A DNA stretch of 47,133 bases from the NCBI GenBank assembly GCA_903848275.1, contig CAINGB010000010.1, forward strand, positions 1-47,133. The letters are read 5' to 3'. The notes beneath the pieces were generated by a model. That model was not told the origin of the DNA. It saw only the letters and a list, made by a program, of their open reading frames with translations, and searched no databases. The stretch is from Candidatus Uhrbacteria bacterium (GTDB lineage Bacteria; Patescibacteriota; Patescibacteriia; UBA9934). A program made the translations under genes and the position numbers. Positions 46,027 through 47,133 of the stretch are shown piece by piece (within the stretch, counting starts at the first letter, position 1; each line of letters starts with the position of its first letter).

Positions 46027-46863
46027 ATGCCTTCCCCCGACGAGCAAAATCATGCCGAGGCTGCAGCCGCCGACAAATTCAACGCCGAGCAGGCCGCCCG
46101 TCGCCAAGCTCTCATCGACGCCAAAACTGCCGCCATCCACCAGCAAAGTCCAGAGTTATCGCCAGCCATTGCCACCCAAACAGCTATCAAAGAAGCCGAC
46201 GCCAATCAGCCTATTGAAGGTTCGGTTAAATTTAAAGTGGGCGGAATAAAATTACGCCAATACGAAATTCGCGGTGAATCTCCGGAGGTCATGGCTAAGT
46301 GGAAGGGCGAAGTCACGGCTGTACTCGACAGCTTAAAAGACGCCATTGCTACTGGTGATTTCGCTAAACTTGTTGAAGTCTCTCAAGAGAAAATTCATAC
46401 CGATGACATCAAAAAAGGTCTCGCCAAACTCGAATTACAGTCAGCAGAAACGGGCATTCCAGTCGACGAGGAAGCGCAAAAACTGCTAGCTATCGGTCTC
46501 TGGATCCAGCGCGAACAGGGTGGCAAGTGGAAGTCGGGTGTTGTCGAACTAAAAACCGCTGGTCGCATTCTCACCGGCAGCTCACAATTAGCCGACGCTT
46601 TAAGTCCAGAGAATGATCCAAGCTGTCTCGAAATCTCTCACCTCGTGCAGGCCATGGCTCGCGAACTGGGCATCAAGGGTCAAATCAAAACCGTCCCACG
46701 TCTCGGCGTCGACCATCGCTATTTCGCTGCCGACTCGGGCAAAATCATGGACTACTGGTGGTTACGTAACACCGGCGGCGTCGCTCTTAACGAACAGGCT
46801 TTCAAAGATGCCCAACTAGACGCTAAAACTCAAAGTAAGAATCGACTGGGGTCAGGTCGTTGA
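46027..46863 (+). CDS. Hypothetical soluble protein
   Basis: 278-aa ORF with codon usage like the backbone genes; the last codons lie in the direct repeat. Confidence 0.7.
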   Translation: MPSPDEQNHAEAAAADKFNAEQAARRQALIDAKTAAIHQQSPELSPAIATQTAIKEADANQPIEGSVKFKVGGIKLRQYEIRGESPEVMAKWKGEVTAVLDSLKDAIATGDFAKLVEVSQEKIHTDDIKKGLAKLELQSAETGIPVDEEAQKLLAIGLWIQREQGGKWKSGVVELKTAGRILTGSSQLADALSPENDPSCLEISHLVQAMARELGIKGQIKTVPRLGVDHRYFAADSGKIMDYWWLRNTGGVALNEQAFKDAQLDAKTQSKNRLGSGR

Positions 46864-46876
46864 TTGTCGGTTTTTG
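46844..46876 (+). repeat. GACTGGGGTCAGGTC direct repeat copy 2
   Basis: gactggggtcaggtcgttgattgtcggtttttg. Confidence 0.7.
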
Positions 46877-47133
46877 CATTTTATAAGCTCATTCTTCACC
46901 ACCTTCTCCGCCACCAAATCCGGCAATCTCCCCGCCGGTATTTTCAGTTCCGCGAGTACTGGCAAATCCTCGACGCTAATATTGCCGCTAAACACCTCAC
47001 CCAAAAACTTCATGCCACCCGCTCGGTGCGCCGCCTGCACCGCCATAAAACCGCTACGGTAAACATGGTCGCGGTAAAAGCCGAGGCCAGCCTTATTCGG
47101 CGCCGTAATCCCGCGGTAAGCCCGCACGCACAA
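46852..47133 (-). CDS. Hypothetical protein, truncated by the window end
   Basis: Open to the right edge; stop codon lies inside the direct repeat. Confidence 0.6.
   Translation of the reverse strand: MCVRAYRGITAPNKAGLGFYRDHVYRSGFMAVQAAHRAGGMKFLGEVFSGNISVEDLPVLAELKIPAGRLPDLVAEKVVKNELIKCKNRQSTT

Overview
The window looks like a chromosome segment from a Patescibacteria/CPR-type bacterium. The evidence is a small streamlined gene set, a giant beta-strand-repeat surface protein, and ftsZ, nrdR, pyk, infC-rpmI-rplT and smpB-ssrA in compact operons. This lineage call is inference only. Conserved backbone: ftsZ-nrdR-pyk, a heterodimeric ABC exporter, infC-rpmI-rplT, a RelBE-like pair, smpB with an abutting tmRNA, tRNA-Asp, an AI-2E family transporter, and a polysaccharide locus (Wzz-like, Wzy/ligase-like, two GT4 glycosyltransferases). 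Several GC-rich segments look compositionally foreign: 1-1.6 kb, 24.7-25.2 kb and 33.8-41.0 kb. The last holds predicted lipoproteins with MopE-type Asp-rich metal-binding repeats and a beta-barrel-like protein, and it splits the polysaccharide locus. Main leads: (1) the last base of the smpB stop codon is the predicted first base of tmRNA, so 5' maturation of a shared transcript would create a nonstop smpB mRNA; (2) several families of dispersed palindromic elements recur here, some inside reading frames and one supplying a Shine-Dalgarno that its own hairpin could mask; (3) a roughly 150-bp leader cassette with a covarying GCAA-tetraloop hairpin is duplicated upstream of two lipoprotein genes; (4) three tandem paralogs of an unrecognised small protein domain sit at the left edge; (5) a NUDIX gene carries an in-frame TGA where Gly is expected, next to a frameshifted GIY-YIG gene. 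All similarity statements are by eye; no database search was possible.
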